The translations under genes were made by a program, and so were the position numbers. Source: Candidatus Zixiibacteriota bacterium (GTDB lineage: Bacteria; Zixibacteria; MSB-5A5; GN15; FEB-12). Taken from it: 58,011 nt of DNA. The notes beneath the pieces were generated by a model. The model was not told the DNA's origin. It did no database searches and worked only from the letters and a program-made list of their open reading frames with translations. Position 1 is the stretch's first letter. Each line of letters opens with the position of its first letter. The stretch spans positions 1-58,011 of the forward strand of contig JAJRXM010000079.1 of the NCBI GenBank assembly GCA_024276275.1. The letters are read 5' to 3'. Of the stretch, positions 12,601 to 23,867 are shown in pieces.

Positions 12601-15600
12601 TCAGTAGTTCTGACACCACACGAATCAGTAGCGGAAACCTCTATAGTATATAAACCGGAAGTATCAGTATTAAAACAGTATTGCTCGGTTGCCCAATTAA
12701 AGAACCCCTGAGGAATAGATGTATATGCTCTGTTGTCATCAGTTACAGTAACATCAAAACAAACTTCACCCGGCTCACACAAGGCAATAGAGAAATCTTC
12801 ACCGGCATCCACAAACGGAGCTTCATTGATTATAAAATCAACAGAGAATAGTTTATCGGCAAAAGCACCGCAAGAGTCTTCAACTCTTGCTGTAAATTCA
12901 ACCGTTTCTGTTCCTGCTGGTGTGTAGACCCATCCTGAATCAACAACAAAACCGACTCCAGAGACTAAACTAAAGTTTATAAAGTCACCGTCATTATCAA
13001 ACGCATCAAACGGGATAAGAACTTCTGTCGGCTCACACTGCTCAAAGCTAAAGAGAGATTCACCGCTCCACTGCGGAGCATTATTCATGTGAATAATCAG
13101 AGTAAAACTGTCCTCGGTAAACGCACCGCAATCATCTGTAGCCCGAATTGTAACAGTAACGGAATCATCGGCAACTGCATTAAAAACCCAATTACCGTCA
13201 ATAAGCTGACCTTCTCCTGAAATAATTTCAAGGATAACATTATTACTGTCAGCATCAACAGCATAGACAGGTAATGAAAGTTGGGTCGGTTCACATAAGT
13301 TAAAAGAAGATGTTTCAGGAACTACAACCTGTGGTGTTTCATTAAACACAACTGTTACGGCAATTTCATCATAATCGACGGCACCACAAGAATCAGTCGC
13401 GGAAACAGAAAGGATATACGTTCCGGCTGTATCAGGTGTAAATGTCATAAGGTTTAAGATATTATCATACGAACCGCCCAGAGCAGTTACAGAGGTAATA
13501 TTACCGTCGATATCAGTAACACCGACCGGTAAACTAATTTGTTCTATATCACAAAGGAAAATTGTAGTGTCCTGAGGAAGAATAACAAGTGGGTCAGTAT
13601 TACAAATTATAGTAACTGAAAACTGTTCTACAAAACTATTACATTCAGTATTTACTGTGAGAGTTATTTTATTGACGCTGGAACATTCAGCATAATATCC
13701 GACTCTTGAGTTGGCAGCATCATACCATGTGTTGATACCTGTAACGGAAACATCGGCACCGACAGGTATACCTGAAACAGGGAAATAAAATGTATCTAAT
13801 TCACAGACAAAGAATGTCGTATCATTCGGGACTATTATTGAAACTGCTTGGTCAGTTTTTACTTCAACATAAGCAGTATCAACGGTAACATTACCACAAC
13901 TGTCAGTTGCGGTAACAATAATATCATAATTTCCGCTGTCATACGGAACAAAACAGATAGAGCCGTCGGCATAAGTACCACGGTTTGTTGTAATAGAGAT
14001 AATATCATTATCTAAATCTGTAATTGAAACAGGAAGACAAATCGAAGTAGGTTTACAGAGATAAACTAATGTATCCTGTAAATCAGCTATAACAGGAGCA
14101 GATTTAAATTCTACATTAATAACTTTTGTGTCATAGACAGTAAATCCGCAAGAGTCAGTAAGTTCTGCTTCTAAGACATAAACACCGGCAGTATCAGGAG
14201 TAAAACAAATTTGTCCTGTCTGCGGGTCTAACTGTCCAAAATTATAGATAACGTTTGTTAAATCATTATTAGAAAACAGATCAACACAAATTTCTTCAGG
14301 AATACACATTGAAACAGATAAAGTATCGCCTAAATCCAAAATAGGTTTGTCGGTAACAGTAACTGCTATATTGATAGTATCAACAGCTACAACACCACAG
14401 TCATCAGATGCTTCGGCAATAATTTGGTAAGTACCTGAAGTATCAGGAGTAAAGCAGATTAAACCTGTTTGCTCATTATAAAAACTAAAGTTTGTAGTAA
14501 TTCTACTTAAGTTATCATCTATAATAAAAGGCTCAATACAGATTTCCTGTTCAGCACATATCTCTAAAGCATAATCAGCCCCTAAATCAATTGTCGGATT
14601 TTCATTCAGGTGAACAGTAACATTTGTTACAGAACTGTCAACTACGCCACATGAGTCGGTCGCAGTAATAACGATAGAATAAATACCCGAAGTATCAGGA
14701 GTAAAGCAAACCTGATTCAAACTTTGGTCATAAGAGCCGAAGTTAACAGAAATATCAGCTATATTTAAATTTACATCATCAACCGTTGCGTTAAAACAAA
14801 CCATCTCGGGTAGACAAAGATTCATAGCAAAATCAGTAGCAGAGTTAACAATCGGGGCTTCGTTCATTTCTATTGTAACAGGTACAACCGTTGTATCGGA
14901 AGCTCCGCATTCATCAACAACCTCAATAACAACATCAAAAGAATCAGCTGTAAAAGCAGTAACTGTTACTGTGTTATTTAAAATTGTCGCATTTTGTGAA
15001 AGGATATTATAGGTCAAAATTCCATTTTCATAATCATCGGCAAAAACATCAAAACTAAATTCAGAGGAATCACAGGCAAAGAAATTTTGCGGTCCCGGGT
15101 CGTTAGCAACCGGAGGTCGATTTATCACTACCGTAATAAGTGCGGTATCGGTACAGCACTCTCCCCCACCTGCGGCAAAACTTTGAGGGTTCAAAGAACA
15201 GCTGTCGGTACCACGGAAGATAAATCTATATACAGCGGAATCAACATCGGCAGGTGTAAAACAAGCCTGACCGGATGAGTCGGTAGTCATGGTAAAATTC
15301 CCGATACCTTCAAACATTTAAATTTGTACCGGATCACCGTCAACATCAACACCCAAAACATCAAAACAAATTTCTTCTACCTGACAAAGAGTCACTAGAG
15401 AATCATAGCAGAAAACCTGAGGAGGCGTATTAAGATGTACTGAATCAATAACAGTAGCAGTGTCAGCACCACATCCGTTTTCAACCGCAACTACAAACTC
15501 AAATATACCTGATGTATCAGGTTGATACGAAAGCAGGCCTGTTAGAGCATTTATACTACCTTGACCTGAGAGTAACGAATAGGTCAACCCGGAAGCAGAT

Positions 15601-16115
15601 GAATCAGTAGCGACAATCTGCAATTCTCTCATAGCTGTCAAATCACAAGCAACAGATGAGAATGATTGGTCTTGAATAACCGGTTGTTGACTGTTGAAAT
15701 AAACAGTATAGTTATGGGAATAAAACAGAGTATCACCGCGGCCGTCCACCAGCATGTAGGCCACTGAAATATCTCCCTCTGTTTGAGGAACATAAGCATA
15801 ATAACCAAAAATTGAGTCTGATGTAGGAACTATTTCTGTTGTAAAAGAACCGGGGCCACTTGTGATTTCGAATACCACTTGAGGGTCAGTTACATTCCAA
15901 CAGGAATATAGCAATGTATCATAAATAGAGTCCCCGGGACATACATAAAAAGTATCATAAAAAACCGGAGGGGTTGCAGCCGCCAATGAAAATGGAGAAT
16001 TTACATTCTTGGAAATATAATCAAAGTCTTGATCTGCTGCAGATATTGTTGAAGAAAACAAAAGTAAAAATAGTAAAGAAAAAAGTGCTAAGTTTTTCAA
16101 CGAAACTTGCTTCAT
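6681..16115 (-). CDS. Giant Cys-rich repeat surface protein with cohesin-like, dockerin-like and type IX sorting domains; in-frame TAA
   Basis: About 3144 codons. The chosen start is ATG 16115 behind GGAGGAAAG, giving a signal peptide (MKQVSLKNLALFSLLFLLLF...SAA); the longer ORF to 16169 lacks a ribosome site. The body is some 25-30 Ig/cadherin-like repeats of ~80-95 residues. Each has a Cys near a strand such as LCEPxxICLPV and the motif ATDSCG, with PDTSGxY between, suggesting disulfide-stapled beta-sandwiches. Near the C-terminus lie a cohesin-like domain (about 8180-7690), a dockerin-like pair of Asp/Asn loops (RGDINLNN..., SDVNADGLTLS; about 7540-7340) and a type IX sorting domain (FSLSQNYPNPFNPST... 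to KKMILLK). An in-frame TAA at 15318-15320 interrupts the gene after codon 265, and the same frame continues for 2878 codons. In the homologous repeat this position is Ser. The product is likely a cell-surface adhesin or scaffold, by inference. Confidence 0.85.
9950..15700 (-). repeat. Large internal segmental duplication in the giant surface-protein gene
   Basis: Two multi-domain blocks of ~2.3-2.4 kb, at about 15.7-13.3 kb and 12.3-9.95 kb, encode the same domain order with a constant offset of ~3.36 kb. Matching landmarks: CDLTAMRELQIVATD versus CEPGAVRTITVLASD; GDPVQI-stop-MFEGIGNF versus GDPITLSLFSDIGKF; the cysteine-rich insert before VVINRPP versus VVINRAP; TGINTWYDAANSRVGYY versus SGINAWYNPQTSEVCYF; PLVILPQDTT versus PLVILPQDTS. 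The copies have diverged, so the duplication is not recent. Confidence 0.75.
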
Positions 16116-16308
16116 CTTTCCTCCAAAGAGATAAGTATTATATAAACTTACCTTAATATAACCCATCATCCATCATCTCATTTTAAGCACGGTTAAATCC
16201 GTAGATATTAACAACGCATATTTTGTTACTTTTATGTTTAAAAAGCAAACAGGGTGAATTAAGGAAGTAACTTAATGTAGTATCTATGTATAGTTCAAAT
16301 TTCAAATC

Positions 16309-16336
16309 AATATACCTCAAATAGTAAAATTGTCAA
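16309..16336 (-). promoter_or_regulatory. Sigma-70-type promoter of the giant surface-protein gene
   Basis: On the minus strand TTGACA (16336-16331) is 16 bases from TATATT (16314-16309). This predicts a start near 16302 and a ~185-base 5' UTR before ATG 16115. The rest of the 16116-16554 intergenic region is AT-rich and holds a 7-bp inverted repeat (GTCTCTT/AAGAGAC, 16442-16466). I see no small gene in it. Confidence 0.5.
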
Positions 16337-16554
16337 GAACTTAGCTTTCTAAAGAGTCTTAAAAGCAAGATTGCTGCCAAGATTCAACCTCCTATGATTA
16401 AACAGATTAACTTTTAAATTAAACATTTCACGCTTTAAAAAGTCTCTTAATATGAATAAAAGAGACAAAAGTATGAAAGTTATTTCACCTTTTATTCTGA
16501 AATTAACTATATTTATGTTATAAAGAGTAAAACCGGAAGTTCCCCGGGGGAAAA

Positions 16555-19500
16555 TTGAACCGAAACTATTATTATCTGCTGATATTTTTATTATCTATAT
16601 ATATTGTCGACAATGCATTTTCAGCAGACTCCACTTTCATAAAATCCGGTTTTGCTGCTACCGGCAACTTCTCTGACAGATTTTATCCTCCCACCCCCTT
16701 ATATCCTAATTATGGAGCTTTTCCTCAAACATCTAAAATTAAAACTACAGTAACCGGACAAGGGATGATAGGACGTTATTTTAAAGACCCAATATCTGGC
16801 ATAACTGAAAGAGGATTTGAATTTCCGGCAAATCGTGACATTAATTATTTAAGTTATTCAGGCTTATGGGTAGGAGGAATAGTCGGTCAAGATACACTTG
16901 TCTCTACAGCAATCTGTACCGAGTATATTTTATATGACCAAAACACTCTTTCAATCAAAAGTATCAATGACTTTCACCCTGAATATAGAGACAATGACAC
17001 CGCTACAACAATACTTTACAATACCGAAAACGGTGAGATATTCCATACTACATTTTCTGATACATTTATTCCAACATACGACCAATTTTCAAGATACATT
17101 GATAAGCACAGACCGATGGGTCTGCACGTTACCTTAAAAACATATAGTAAAAACATTCCACCTTATAAAAACATCATACTTCTCGATTTCACAATTACAA
17201 ACAAAAGTTTAAAGCAAATAAACTCAGCATACTTGGGGATGTATCTTAATCCGTTTGTTATAGGCAGTTGTGTAGTAGACTCTATTATTTCTGATGACTT
17301 AGTCGGGTCTTTTCAAAACGAAGGTATGGTCTATGTAATGGATAATGACAGAGAGCTTAATCTTCCGAATTGTCAATCAGGGCAAGCAAGCGGCACTATC
17401 GCATTAAAAACAATGACAACGTATCCTCCTCCCATAGACACAAATTTCAACTGGTGGACAACATGGTGGGGAGATGGCTATGGTCCCAGAAAAAAAGGAA
17501 CCCCGGAAGACCCTTTCCGTGATATTGGGTACGGCGAATTTGGAGCCCCCTATGGTGATTCTAACAGGTACTATATGATGAGCCATCGCGAATGGGACTA
17601 TGACCAATTGTTCACCAAACAAACACCGACAATTGATACCTCTTGGATTAAGTTTGATGATTCTATTTCAACAAGACTCTCTATAGGAAGATCAGCAGAT
17701 TATCTGCTCTCACTCGGACCGTTTGAAATTCCGCCTGACAGTTCTGTACGAACGATATACGCCGTTATTGGAGCAGAGTTCGTTCATCTGAGTAAATACA
17801 ACTATCAAAACCTTCTCGATGAAAAATATAACGACTACTATAATAATCTGTATTTTGACATCTTATTTGATAACGTCCGTTTTGCTAAATTTCTCACAGA
17901 AGAATACCTAAACCCACTGAACAAACCTTACGGACTACGAAGAAAGTATCTTGACTCCTCATCGGTTTTCTTAACTTGGGACAATTATGTTTTCCCCGAA
18001 GTATTCGGATACAATGTCTATATCAAAGAAATACCCGAGGGATATTTATTAACCTCAACAATTGTTCAACCGGATTTTCTATTTGACGACCTTCCCTCCG
18101 AACTTACACTATATACAACCGAAAAAAATGAACTGACTATAGAAAACTTACAACCCGGTAAAATTTACGCAGTAGTTGTAGCACATGCTTCCACAACAGG
18201 CGAAGGGATACTTTCCGACCCGATTATTTTAGGTGCTGACAATAAGCTTTTAAAACCTGCACAAGTGAACATCGTACAGAGATTTGCTCCTATACATCCT
18301 GAGTTTAAAAAAACAATCCTACGGTGGAATCACCCAAATAATGCTGATATCAGTTATTATAAAATCTTCAAAGCAAAAGACTCATTGTCGGCAACAACTC
18401 GATATACTCCTTTTTTATATTCTAAGCCCGACAGTATACCTTTTCTTGAACAACAATGTTTTGATATTAACGATAGCATCGTATGTTTTTATGAATGGCG
18501 GGCGTATGACTCTGTAAGTAATAATCTGCTTATGTATGTAGACAGTATAGTTACAGAGGGACAATACTACTGGATAACTGCGGTAAATAATCTAGGCTTT
18601 GAGTCAGATTTTTCTCCACTCATTCGTTCTATACAATCTCCCGGTATCACAAAAGATATAGTTGCAATAATCGGTTCCCCAAATAGTGGACAGGGATATG
18701 TTTACGAAGATTCTGTTATACAATTCTACAACGAACTATTACAAGGTTACAATTATGATATTTTCATGTGGGATGACAGTAATCTATTCTCCCCGAATTG
18801 TACTACATCCAATTGTATCAGGTGGGAAGATTTAGCAAAATACAAACTTGTAATCATAAATGAAAACCCCACACCCGATATTCTAACACAAGAGTTAGAA
18901 TCTAAAACCGGACTTTTTTCACGGCTATCTGACCTGGGACAGAATATCGCATTTTTTGGAACCCCGACAGGCAACGAGACTGTCAGCCTCACAAGCTACA
19001 CCGATTCTATCTATTATGATCCAAACTCTTTCGAACGAAGCTATATCGGTTTAGACTTCACAAACTTAAAACCTTGGTTTGGAACTTATGAATTCTTTGA
19101 TGCTATCGACAGCTTGGCAGGGTTTAATGCTGCCATACCTGTTTCTACTGATTTACCTCTGCTTAAAATTAAACAGAACCCTTCTTTTTTTCAACCTTTT
19201 ATTAAACAACTTTTTAAATTCGAAAATTACATTCCATATGTTCCTGTTTTTTCACCAACTGATGAAAGTAAAGTTCTCTATACCTATCAGTCCGCTTACC
19301 CAGAAACATCCGAATTTCACGGTAAACCTGTCGGTATAGTCAAACAAAATAAAAGCAGTCAATTTTCTACTTTTGGTTTTCATTTATGGGCTATGGAATT
19401 AGAGTCATCTAAAAAATTAATACGCTATCTTTTTGACAAACAGTCACAATATTTCCCTGCTTACAATATTCCAAATAAAGTTACTCTTAACCAAAACTAC

Positions 19501-19755
19501 CCTAACCCATTTAATGCGACTACTGTTATTTCATTTTCTTTACCGAGAAGTTATACAGTAACAGTAGAAGTTTTTAATATCATTGGACAAAAAATTAGAA
19601 CCCTGCTGAACCCTACTATGCTTTCATCGGGTACACACAGAATTAACTGGGACGGAAAAAACCAACAGAATAATGATGTTTCGACCGGTATCTATTTCTA
19701 CCGTCTCAAAATTGATGATTACAGTTTTACAAAAAAAATGGTTCTGTTAAAGTAA
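16555..19755 (+). CDS. Exported protein with fibronectin III-like domains and type IX sorting domain
   Basis: 1066 residues from TTG 16555 behind a GGGGG stretch; the N-terminus MNRNYYYLLIFLLSIYIVDNAFSA is a clean signal peptide. The first ~430 residues are not recognisable; they mention no catalytic motif I know. Residues ~460-560 and ~570-690 look like fibronectin type III folds (SSSVFLTWDNYVFPEVFGYNVYIKE, EFKKTILRWNHPNNADISYYKIFKA). A region at ~700-880 contains a Rossmann-like stretch (DIVAIIGSPNSGQG...), possibly a gliding-motility or gingipain-like module. The last ~80 residues are the type IX sorting domain (TLNQNYPNPFNATTVISF... KKMVLLK). Probably secreted or surface-attached; function unknown. 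Confidence 0.82.
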   Translation: MNRNYYYLLIFLLSIYIVDNAFSADSTFIKSGFAATGNFSDRFYPPTPLYPNYGAFPQTSKIKTTVTGQGMIGRYFKDPISGITERGFEFPANRDINYLSYSGLWVGGIVGQDTLVSTAICTEYILYDQNTLSIKSINDFHPEYRDNDTATTILYNTENGEIFHTTFSDTFIPTYDQFSRYIDKHRPMGLHVTLKTYSKNIPPYKNIILLDFTITNKSLKQINSAYLGMYLNPFVIGSCVVDSIISDDLVGSFQNEGMVYVMDNDRELNLPNCQSGQASGTIALKTMTTYPPPIDTNFNWWTTWWGDGYGPRKKGTPEDPFRDIGYGEFGAPYGDSNRYYMMSHREWDYDQLFTKQTPTIDTSWIKFDDSISTRLSIGRSADYLLSLGPFEIPPDSSVRTIYAVIGAEFVHLSKYNYQNLLDEKYNDYYNNLYFDILFDNVRFAKFLTEEYLNPLNKPYGLRRKYLDSSSVFLTWDNYVFPEVFGYNVYIKEIPEGYLLTSTIVQPDFLFDDLPSELTLYTTEKNELTIENLQPGKIYAVVVAHASTTGEGILSDPIILGADNKLLKPAQVNIVQRFAPIHPEFKKTILRWNHPNNADISYYKIFKAKDSLSATTRYTPFLYSKPDSIPFLEQQCFDINDSIVCFYEWRAYDSVSNNLLMYVDSIVTEGQYYWITAVNNLGFESDFSPLIRSIQSPGITKDIVAIIGSPNSGQGYVYEDSVIQFYNELLQGYNYDIFMWDDSNLFSPNCTTSNCIRWEDLAKYKLVIINENPTPDILTQELESKTGLFSRLSDLGQNIAFFGTPTGNETVSLTSYTDSIYYDPNSFERSYIGLDFTNLKPWFGTYEFFDAIDSLAGFNAAIPVSTDLPLLKIKQNPSFFQPFIKQLFKFENYIPYVPVFSPTDESKVLYTYQSAYPETSEFHGKPVGIVKQNKSSQFSTFGFHLWAMELESSKKLIRYLFDKQSQYFPAYNIPNKVTLNQNYPNPFNATTVISFSLPRSYTVTVEVFNIIGQKIRTLLNPTMLSSGTHRINWDGKNQQNNDVSTGIYFYRLKIDDYSFTKKMVLLK

Positions 19756-19785
19756 CTTTTCAATAATCAATCCATATACAACAAC

Positions 19786-19815
19786 TTGACATTTATAATA
19801 AAAATATAGCATATT
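19786..19815 (+). promoter_or_regulatory. Candidate acs promoter
   Basis: TTGACA at 19786-19791 with an AT-rich -10 candidate (GCATAT or CATATT) 17-18 bases downstream, about 35 bases before the acs start codon. The -35 is perfect and the -10 is weak. Confidence 0.35.
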
Positions 19816-19849
19816 AGATAAAATTGCAAATAATATCGGAGTATTACGT

Positions 19850-21808
19850 ATGCCTAAAAAAACTATATCAAAATCTAAAAAAGAAAACATCGGCGGACTT
19901 CTACACGAAAAAAGAAAGTTTAAACCGTCCGCACAATTCAGTAAACAAGCAAATGCTCAAAAATCTATATATGCTCAAGCCAAAAAAGATCCGATTAAAT
20001 TTTGGGACTCTATGGCAAAAGAAGTCATCTGGAATAAAAAATGGACTAAAACTCTCCAGTGGAAAACACCCGATGCTAAATGGTTTGTCGGCGGCAAACT
20101 AAACATAACCGAAACCTGCCTTGACCGTCATATAGCCGAAGGCAGACGAAACAAAGCTGCCATAATATGGGAAGGTGAACCGGGCGATAAAAAAACTATC
20201 ACTTACTTTGAGCTGTACCGTGATGTAAATAAATTCGCCAACGTACTTAAATCTCTCGGTATCAAAAAAGGCGACCGTGTTGCTATCTATCTGCCGATGA
20301 TTCCCGAACTCGTTATCGGAATGCTTGCCTGTGCAAGAATCGGTGCAATTCATTCTGTCATCTTCGGCGGCTTCTCCCCTGATTCACTTCGTGACCGTAT
20401 CAATGATTCAGAATGTAAACTGCTTATAACCTCCGACGGTGCCTATCGTCGTGGGCAGATACTTCCTCTTAAACATGATGCCGATATTGCAATTGCCGAC
20501 TGCCCCTCTATTGAAAATGTTGTTATCGTCAAGCGTGGTGACTTTCTACTACGAGTCAAAGAAGGTCGCGACCATTGGTATCATCGCTTAATGCAGGATG
20601 CTAAGGCATACTGTAAACCGACCTATGTTGATGCTGAGCATCCTCTATTTATTCTCTACACTTCAGGCACAACAGGCAGACCGAAAGGTATCATGCACAC
20701 TACAGGCGGATACTTAGTCGGTGTATATACAACCACAAAATATGTTTTCGACATTAAAGATGATGATGTCTACTGGTGTACCGCCGACTGTGGATGGATT
20801 ACCGGACATTCTTACATTACCTACGGACCTCTTGCCAACGGTGCCACTCAAATCATGTATGAGGGAGCCCCGAACTGGCCAGAGAACGACCGTTTCTGGC
20901 AGATTGTCGAAGAGTACGGTGTTTCAATTTTCTACACCGCTCCAACCGCTATCAGAGCCTTTATGAAATGGGGACGGGAACATCCTGACAAATATGACCT
21001 CTCATCGCTTCGCCTGTTAGGTTCTGTCGGTGAGCCGATAAACCCCGAAGCGTGGATATGGTACAACGAAGTTATCGGGAATAAAAAATGTCCGATTGTA
21101 GACACTTGGTGGCAGACCGAAACCGGACATATAATGATTACCCCCCTTCCTGGTATCACTGCAACAAAACCGGGTTCGGCAACGCAATCTTTCCCGGGAA
21201 CAGAAGCGGTAATCCTTGATGAAAACGGTAAGCAAGTAAAAGAAGGCGGCGGACTTTTAGCAATCACCAAACCGTGGCCGGGAATGCTTCGCGGAATTTG
21301 GGGTGACCGTAAACGGTTTATTGAAACATATTGGTCGAAATGGGATAATATCTATTTCCCGGGTGACGGTGCCAAAATCGACAAAGATAAATATCTCTGG
21401 GTTCTTGGACGTATCGACGATGAACTCAATATTTCGGGACACCGTATAGCAACAACTGAAGTGGAGTCAACTCTGGTTGCTCATCCCGATGTTGCCGAAG
21501 CAGCAATAGTCGGTATGCCTCACGAGATGAAAGGTCAGTGCATGATAGCCTTTGTAACGTTGGGCGGTAATATCCAGCCAAGCGAAAAACATGAAAATCT
21601 GTTAAGAGAATTTGTATCAAGAAAAATTGGTGCGATTGCTAAGCCAGAGAAAATAATTTTCACTGGTGATTTACCTAAAACCCGTTCGGGTAAAATCATG
21701 CGTCGACTTCTTCGTGATATTGCAATGGGAAAAGTGATGGGCGACACAACCACCCTCGCCGACCCAGATGTACTGAACAAGATTAAGCAGAGGTATGAAG
21801 AAGATTAA
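19850..21808 (+). CDS. acs: Acetyl-CoA synthetase (AMP-forming)
   Basis: Activates acetate to acetyl-CoA using ATP via acetyl-adenylate. It has 652 residues, the usual length. The AMP-binding loop [11 protein letters not shown] lies near residue 270, [16 protein letters not shown] is the acetate-pocket and adenylate motif, [13 protein letters not shown] is the hinge, and K615 in [12 protein letters not shown] is the catalytic Lys that is reversibly acetylated in this family. Start ATG 19850 follows CGGAG at good spacing. It stands alone, with the preceding surface-protein gene ending 94 bases upstream, and implies the cell can use acetate. Confidence 0.97.
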   Translation: MPKKTISKSKKENIGGLLHEKRKFKPSAQFSKQANAQKSIYAQAKKDPIKFWDSMAKEVIWNKKWTKTLQWKTPDAKWFVGGKLNITETCLDRHIAEGRRNKAAIIWEGEPGDKKTITYFELYRDVNKFANVLKSLGIKKGDRVAIYLPMIPELVIGMLACARIGAIHSVIFGGFSPDSLRDRINDSECKLLITSDGAYRRGQILPLKHDADIAIADCPSIENVVIVKRGDFLLRVKEGRDHWYHRLMQDAKAYCKPTYVDAEHPLFILYTSGTTGRPKGIMHTTGGYLVGVYTTTKYVFDIKDDDVYWCTADCGWITGHSYITYGPLANGATQIMYEGAPNWPENDRFWQIVEEYGVSIFYTAPTAIRAFMKWGREHPDKYDLSSLRLLGSVGEPINPEAWIWYNEVIGNKKCPIVDTWWQTETGHIMITPLPGITATKPGSATQSFPGTEAVILDENGKQVKEGGGLLAITKPWPGMLRGIWGDRKRFIETYWSKWDNIYFPGDGAKIDKDKYLWVLGRIDDELNISGHRIATTEVESTLVAHPDVAEAAIVGMPHEMKGQCMIAFVTLGGNIQPSEKHENLLREFVSRKIGAIAKPEKIIFTGDLPKTRSGKIMRRLLRDIAMGKVMGDTTTLADPDVLNKIKQRYEED

Positions 21809-21876
21809 CCTATTTAAAACGCCTTTTAACTTCGGCTTCTTTTCTTTGTAAAAGTAAATTTATATTAGGGATAGAT

Positions 21877-22842
21877 TTATAATCGAAAAAAAAATTGGTC
21901 TTTATAGTTATAAATTTCGTAATAAAAGACAAAATCATCGTCAGATTCAGGAATCATGCTATAGTATGTTATTTCTACTGTTGAATCATTAATAAACTCA
22001 AACCGAGCAAAATCTCCTTTGGACACATTAAACAAAACCTCAGCCTTTTCCTGATAAATTGAACCATAAGTTATCACATAGTCTCCCTCATCTTGATTTT
22101 CTTTTGCTTGTAAACGCCTAAATGTAACCGCATATTTTTCGTTTACAGCAAGATTAATTACTTTGTAACCCTTTAAAGATTTTGCCGTGTCAACTGTATG
22201 AATAACATCATAATTCTTGTAGTTCATAGGCTCAAATGCTAAGTCAATAATAATCGGCTCATAATATACCTTGTCAAGATTGCTATTTTCAATAGTTAAA
22301 TCTATTTGCAAGTTGGTTTCATCTTTAAATTTAAAAGATAAACCTCTATTGCTAAAATAAGGTAGCAATATAAGTTTACTTTTATCTTCAAAAAATTGAG
22401 ATTTATCAACATAATAAATTTCACCTGAATATTCATGACTAAACGGACCTGAATCATCATAACTAATTTCTTCAACAAGAAATCGTTCATTTTCTATTGA
22501 ATGAACAACTACCGGACCACTACCTCCAAAGCTCGCAAAATCTGAAAAAGCATGGACTATAAATACAACAAAAATGCCTAAACCTACAATTGCATGTTTA
22601 ACTACTTTCCCTCTTCTGCTTTTAAACAATGCCATTGATGCGATATAAAATATCACAAGCAAATTGACAACAAAAGCAAGAATCAAACCATTAGTGTAAT
22701 TGGTATAATATCCCTCAATCAAATAGTAGAGCATAACACAAACAACAATTCCTCTTCTTATCTTTGGATAAAAAGAATCATGCGTAAAATAGGAAAGCAG
22801 GATAAAATAGAATATATAAAAAATTGATGTGAAAAAAAACAA
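21877..22842 (-). CDS. Hypothetical membrane protein with large C-terminal extracytoplasmic domain
   Basis: 321 residues from TTG 22842, chosen because GGAGG lies just upstream and no ATG does. Residues 1-105 hold four hydrophobic helices (around 1-17, 27-45, 50-70 and 83-103). The remaining ~215 residues are soluble, beta-rich and acidic, with segments such as VDKSQFFEDKSKLILLPYF. I recognise no family. It converges on acs, with 68 bases between them. It may be a small sensor or envelope protein. Confidence 0.6.
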   Translation of the reverse strand: MFFFTSIFYIFYFILLSYFTHDSFYPKIRRGIVVCVMLYYLIEGYYTNYTNGLILAFVVNLLVIFYIASMALFKSRRGKVVKHAIVGLGIFVVFIVHAFSDFASFGGSGPVVVHSIENERFLVEEISYDDSGPFSHEYSGEIYYVDKSQFFEDKSKLILLPYFSNRGLSFKFKDETNLQIDLTIENSNLDKVYYEPIIIDLAFEPMNYKNYDVIHTVDTAKSLKGYKVINLAVNEKYAVTFRRLQAKENQDEGDYVITYGSIYQEKAEVLFNVSKGDFARFEFINDSTVEITYYSMIPESDDDFVFYYEIYNYKDQFFFRL

Positions 22843-22948
22843 ACTAATCCTCCATCGGCATATCCGATTATACTACAATAAACTACCTCTGTTCAAATAA
22901 AAATATTACCAATTTGCAATTTTCCCAAAAACAACCGTTATTACCCGC

Positions 22949-23791
22949 ATGGTAGAACTCATATACGAAAACAAAGACTGGCTTCCGTTTTTTACAAACG
23001 CCTTAGATGAAATCAATGTCGAATATCGTCTAAACAAAATAGATGAACTCGAACTCGACTTAAACCAGCCTCCTGACAATATTCTGTACATTAACCGCAT
23101 CTCGCCGTCATCACATACCCGCGGACATAACAACGCCTACATCAACGGCGAGCAGTATCTCGAATATCTGGCAACATACAACCGCAAAGTCATCAACGAC
23201 TATCGCACAATAAATTATGAGCTAAGTAAAGTCGAACAGATAAAACTCCTGAAACGAAACGGGTTATCATATCCTAAAACGGTGTTTGGGTCCGAGATTG
23301 ATGAACTGATAAAGATGTCGGCACAAATGCCTCTCCCCTTTTTAACAAAACATAATTGTTCGGGTAAAGGATTGGCGATTACTCTTTGTAACAGTGAAGC
23401 CGAACTAAAAAGTTATCTGAATTCAGACGACTACACTCCATCACCCGATGGCGTTCTGCTTTTACAGGAATATATCAAACCTAAAAATGACCGCATTACT
23501 CGGGTAGAAATCTGCGACGGCAAGCTTGTATACGCCTATCATTCTTCAGATAACAATTCTCTTTTTTCATACATACCGAATTTTGAGCATCAGATTATTT
23601 CTAAATATATTGAAATCTGCAACTCTGTCGGGTTTGACATGGCAGGCATAGAATTTGTAGAGGCTATCAACGGAGCTGTCTATACGTATGGCATAAATGG
23701 TACAACGAACTATTTATCCTATATAGAAAAAGCATCCGACAGTATGGCGAGAAAAGCATTCCAGGCGATGATAAAAAACAAGTTACAATAA
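22949..23791 (+). CDS. RimK-like ATP-grasp ligase
   Basis: 280 residues. The middle and C-terminal parts follow the ATP-grasp fold of RimK/LysX-type ligases: PFLTKHNCSGKGLAI (nucleotide-binding Lys and Gly-rich loop, residues ~128-142), LLLQEYIKPKNDRITRVEICDGKLVYAY (acidic hinge and Arg), and a C-terminal MAGIEFVEAINGAVYTYGINGTTNYL, where the metal-binding Asp/Asn pattern (usually D.N...) is partly altered. Such enzymes join an amino acid to a carboxylate using ATP; the substrate cannot be told here. The start ATG 22949 lacks a clear ribosome site. It ends just before a terminator hairpin. Confidence 0.72.
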   Translation: MVELIYENKDWLPFFTNALDEINVEYRLNKIDELELDLNQPPDNILYINRISPSSHTRGHNNAYINGEQYLEYLATYNRKVINDYRTINYELSKVEQIKLLKRNGLSYPKTVFGSEIDELIKMSAQMPLPFLTKHNCSGKGLAITLCNSEAELKSYLNSDDYTPSPDGVLLLQEYIKPKNDRITRVEICDGKLVYAYHSSDNNSLFSYIPNFEHQIISKYIEICNSVGFDMAGIEFVEAINGAVYTYGINGTTNYLSYIEKASDSMARKAFQAMIKNKLQ

Positions 23792-23801
23792 ACTTTTGTA
23801 G

Positions 23802-23829
23802 GGTTCGGGCCTGCCTGAACCTTTTTTTT
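23802..23829 (+). terminator. Intrinsic terminator after the ATP-grasp gene
   Basis: GGTTCGGGC-CT-GCCTGAACC (9-bp stem with one G-T pair) followed by eight T, 11 bases after the stop codon. Confidence 0.75.
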
Positions 23830-23867
23830 GTTCCGAAGGAAATTGTCCATATCATTGCGGAACAGGC

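Noticed and set aside
7828-13294. ORFs of 60-120 codons on either strand inside the giant surface-protein gene
   Set aside because: They follow the repeat periodicity of the main frame, lack ribosome sites and resemble no family, so they are shadows.
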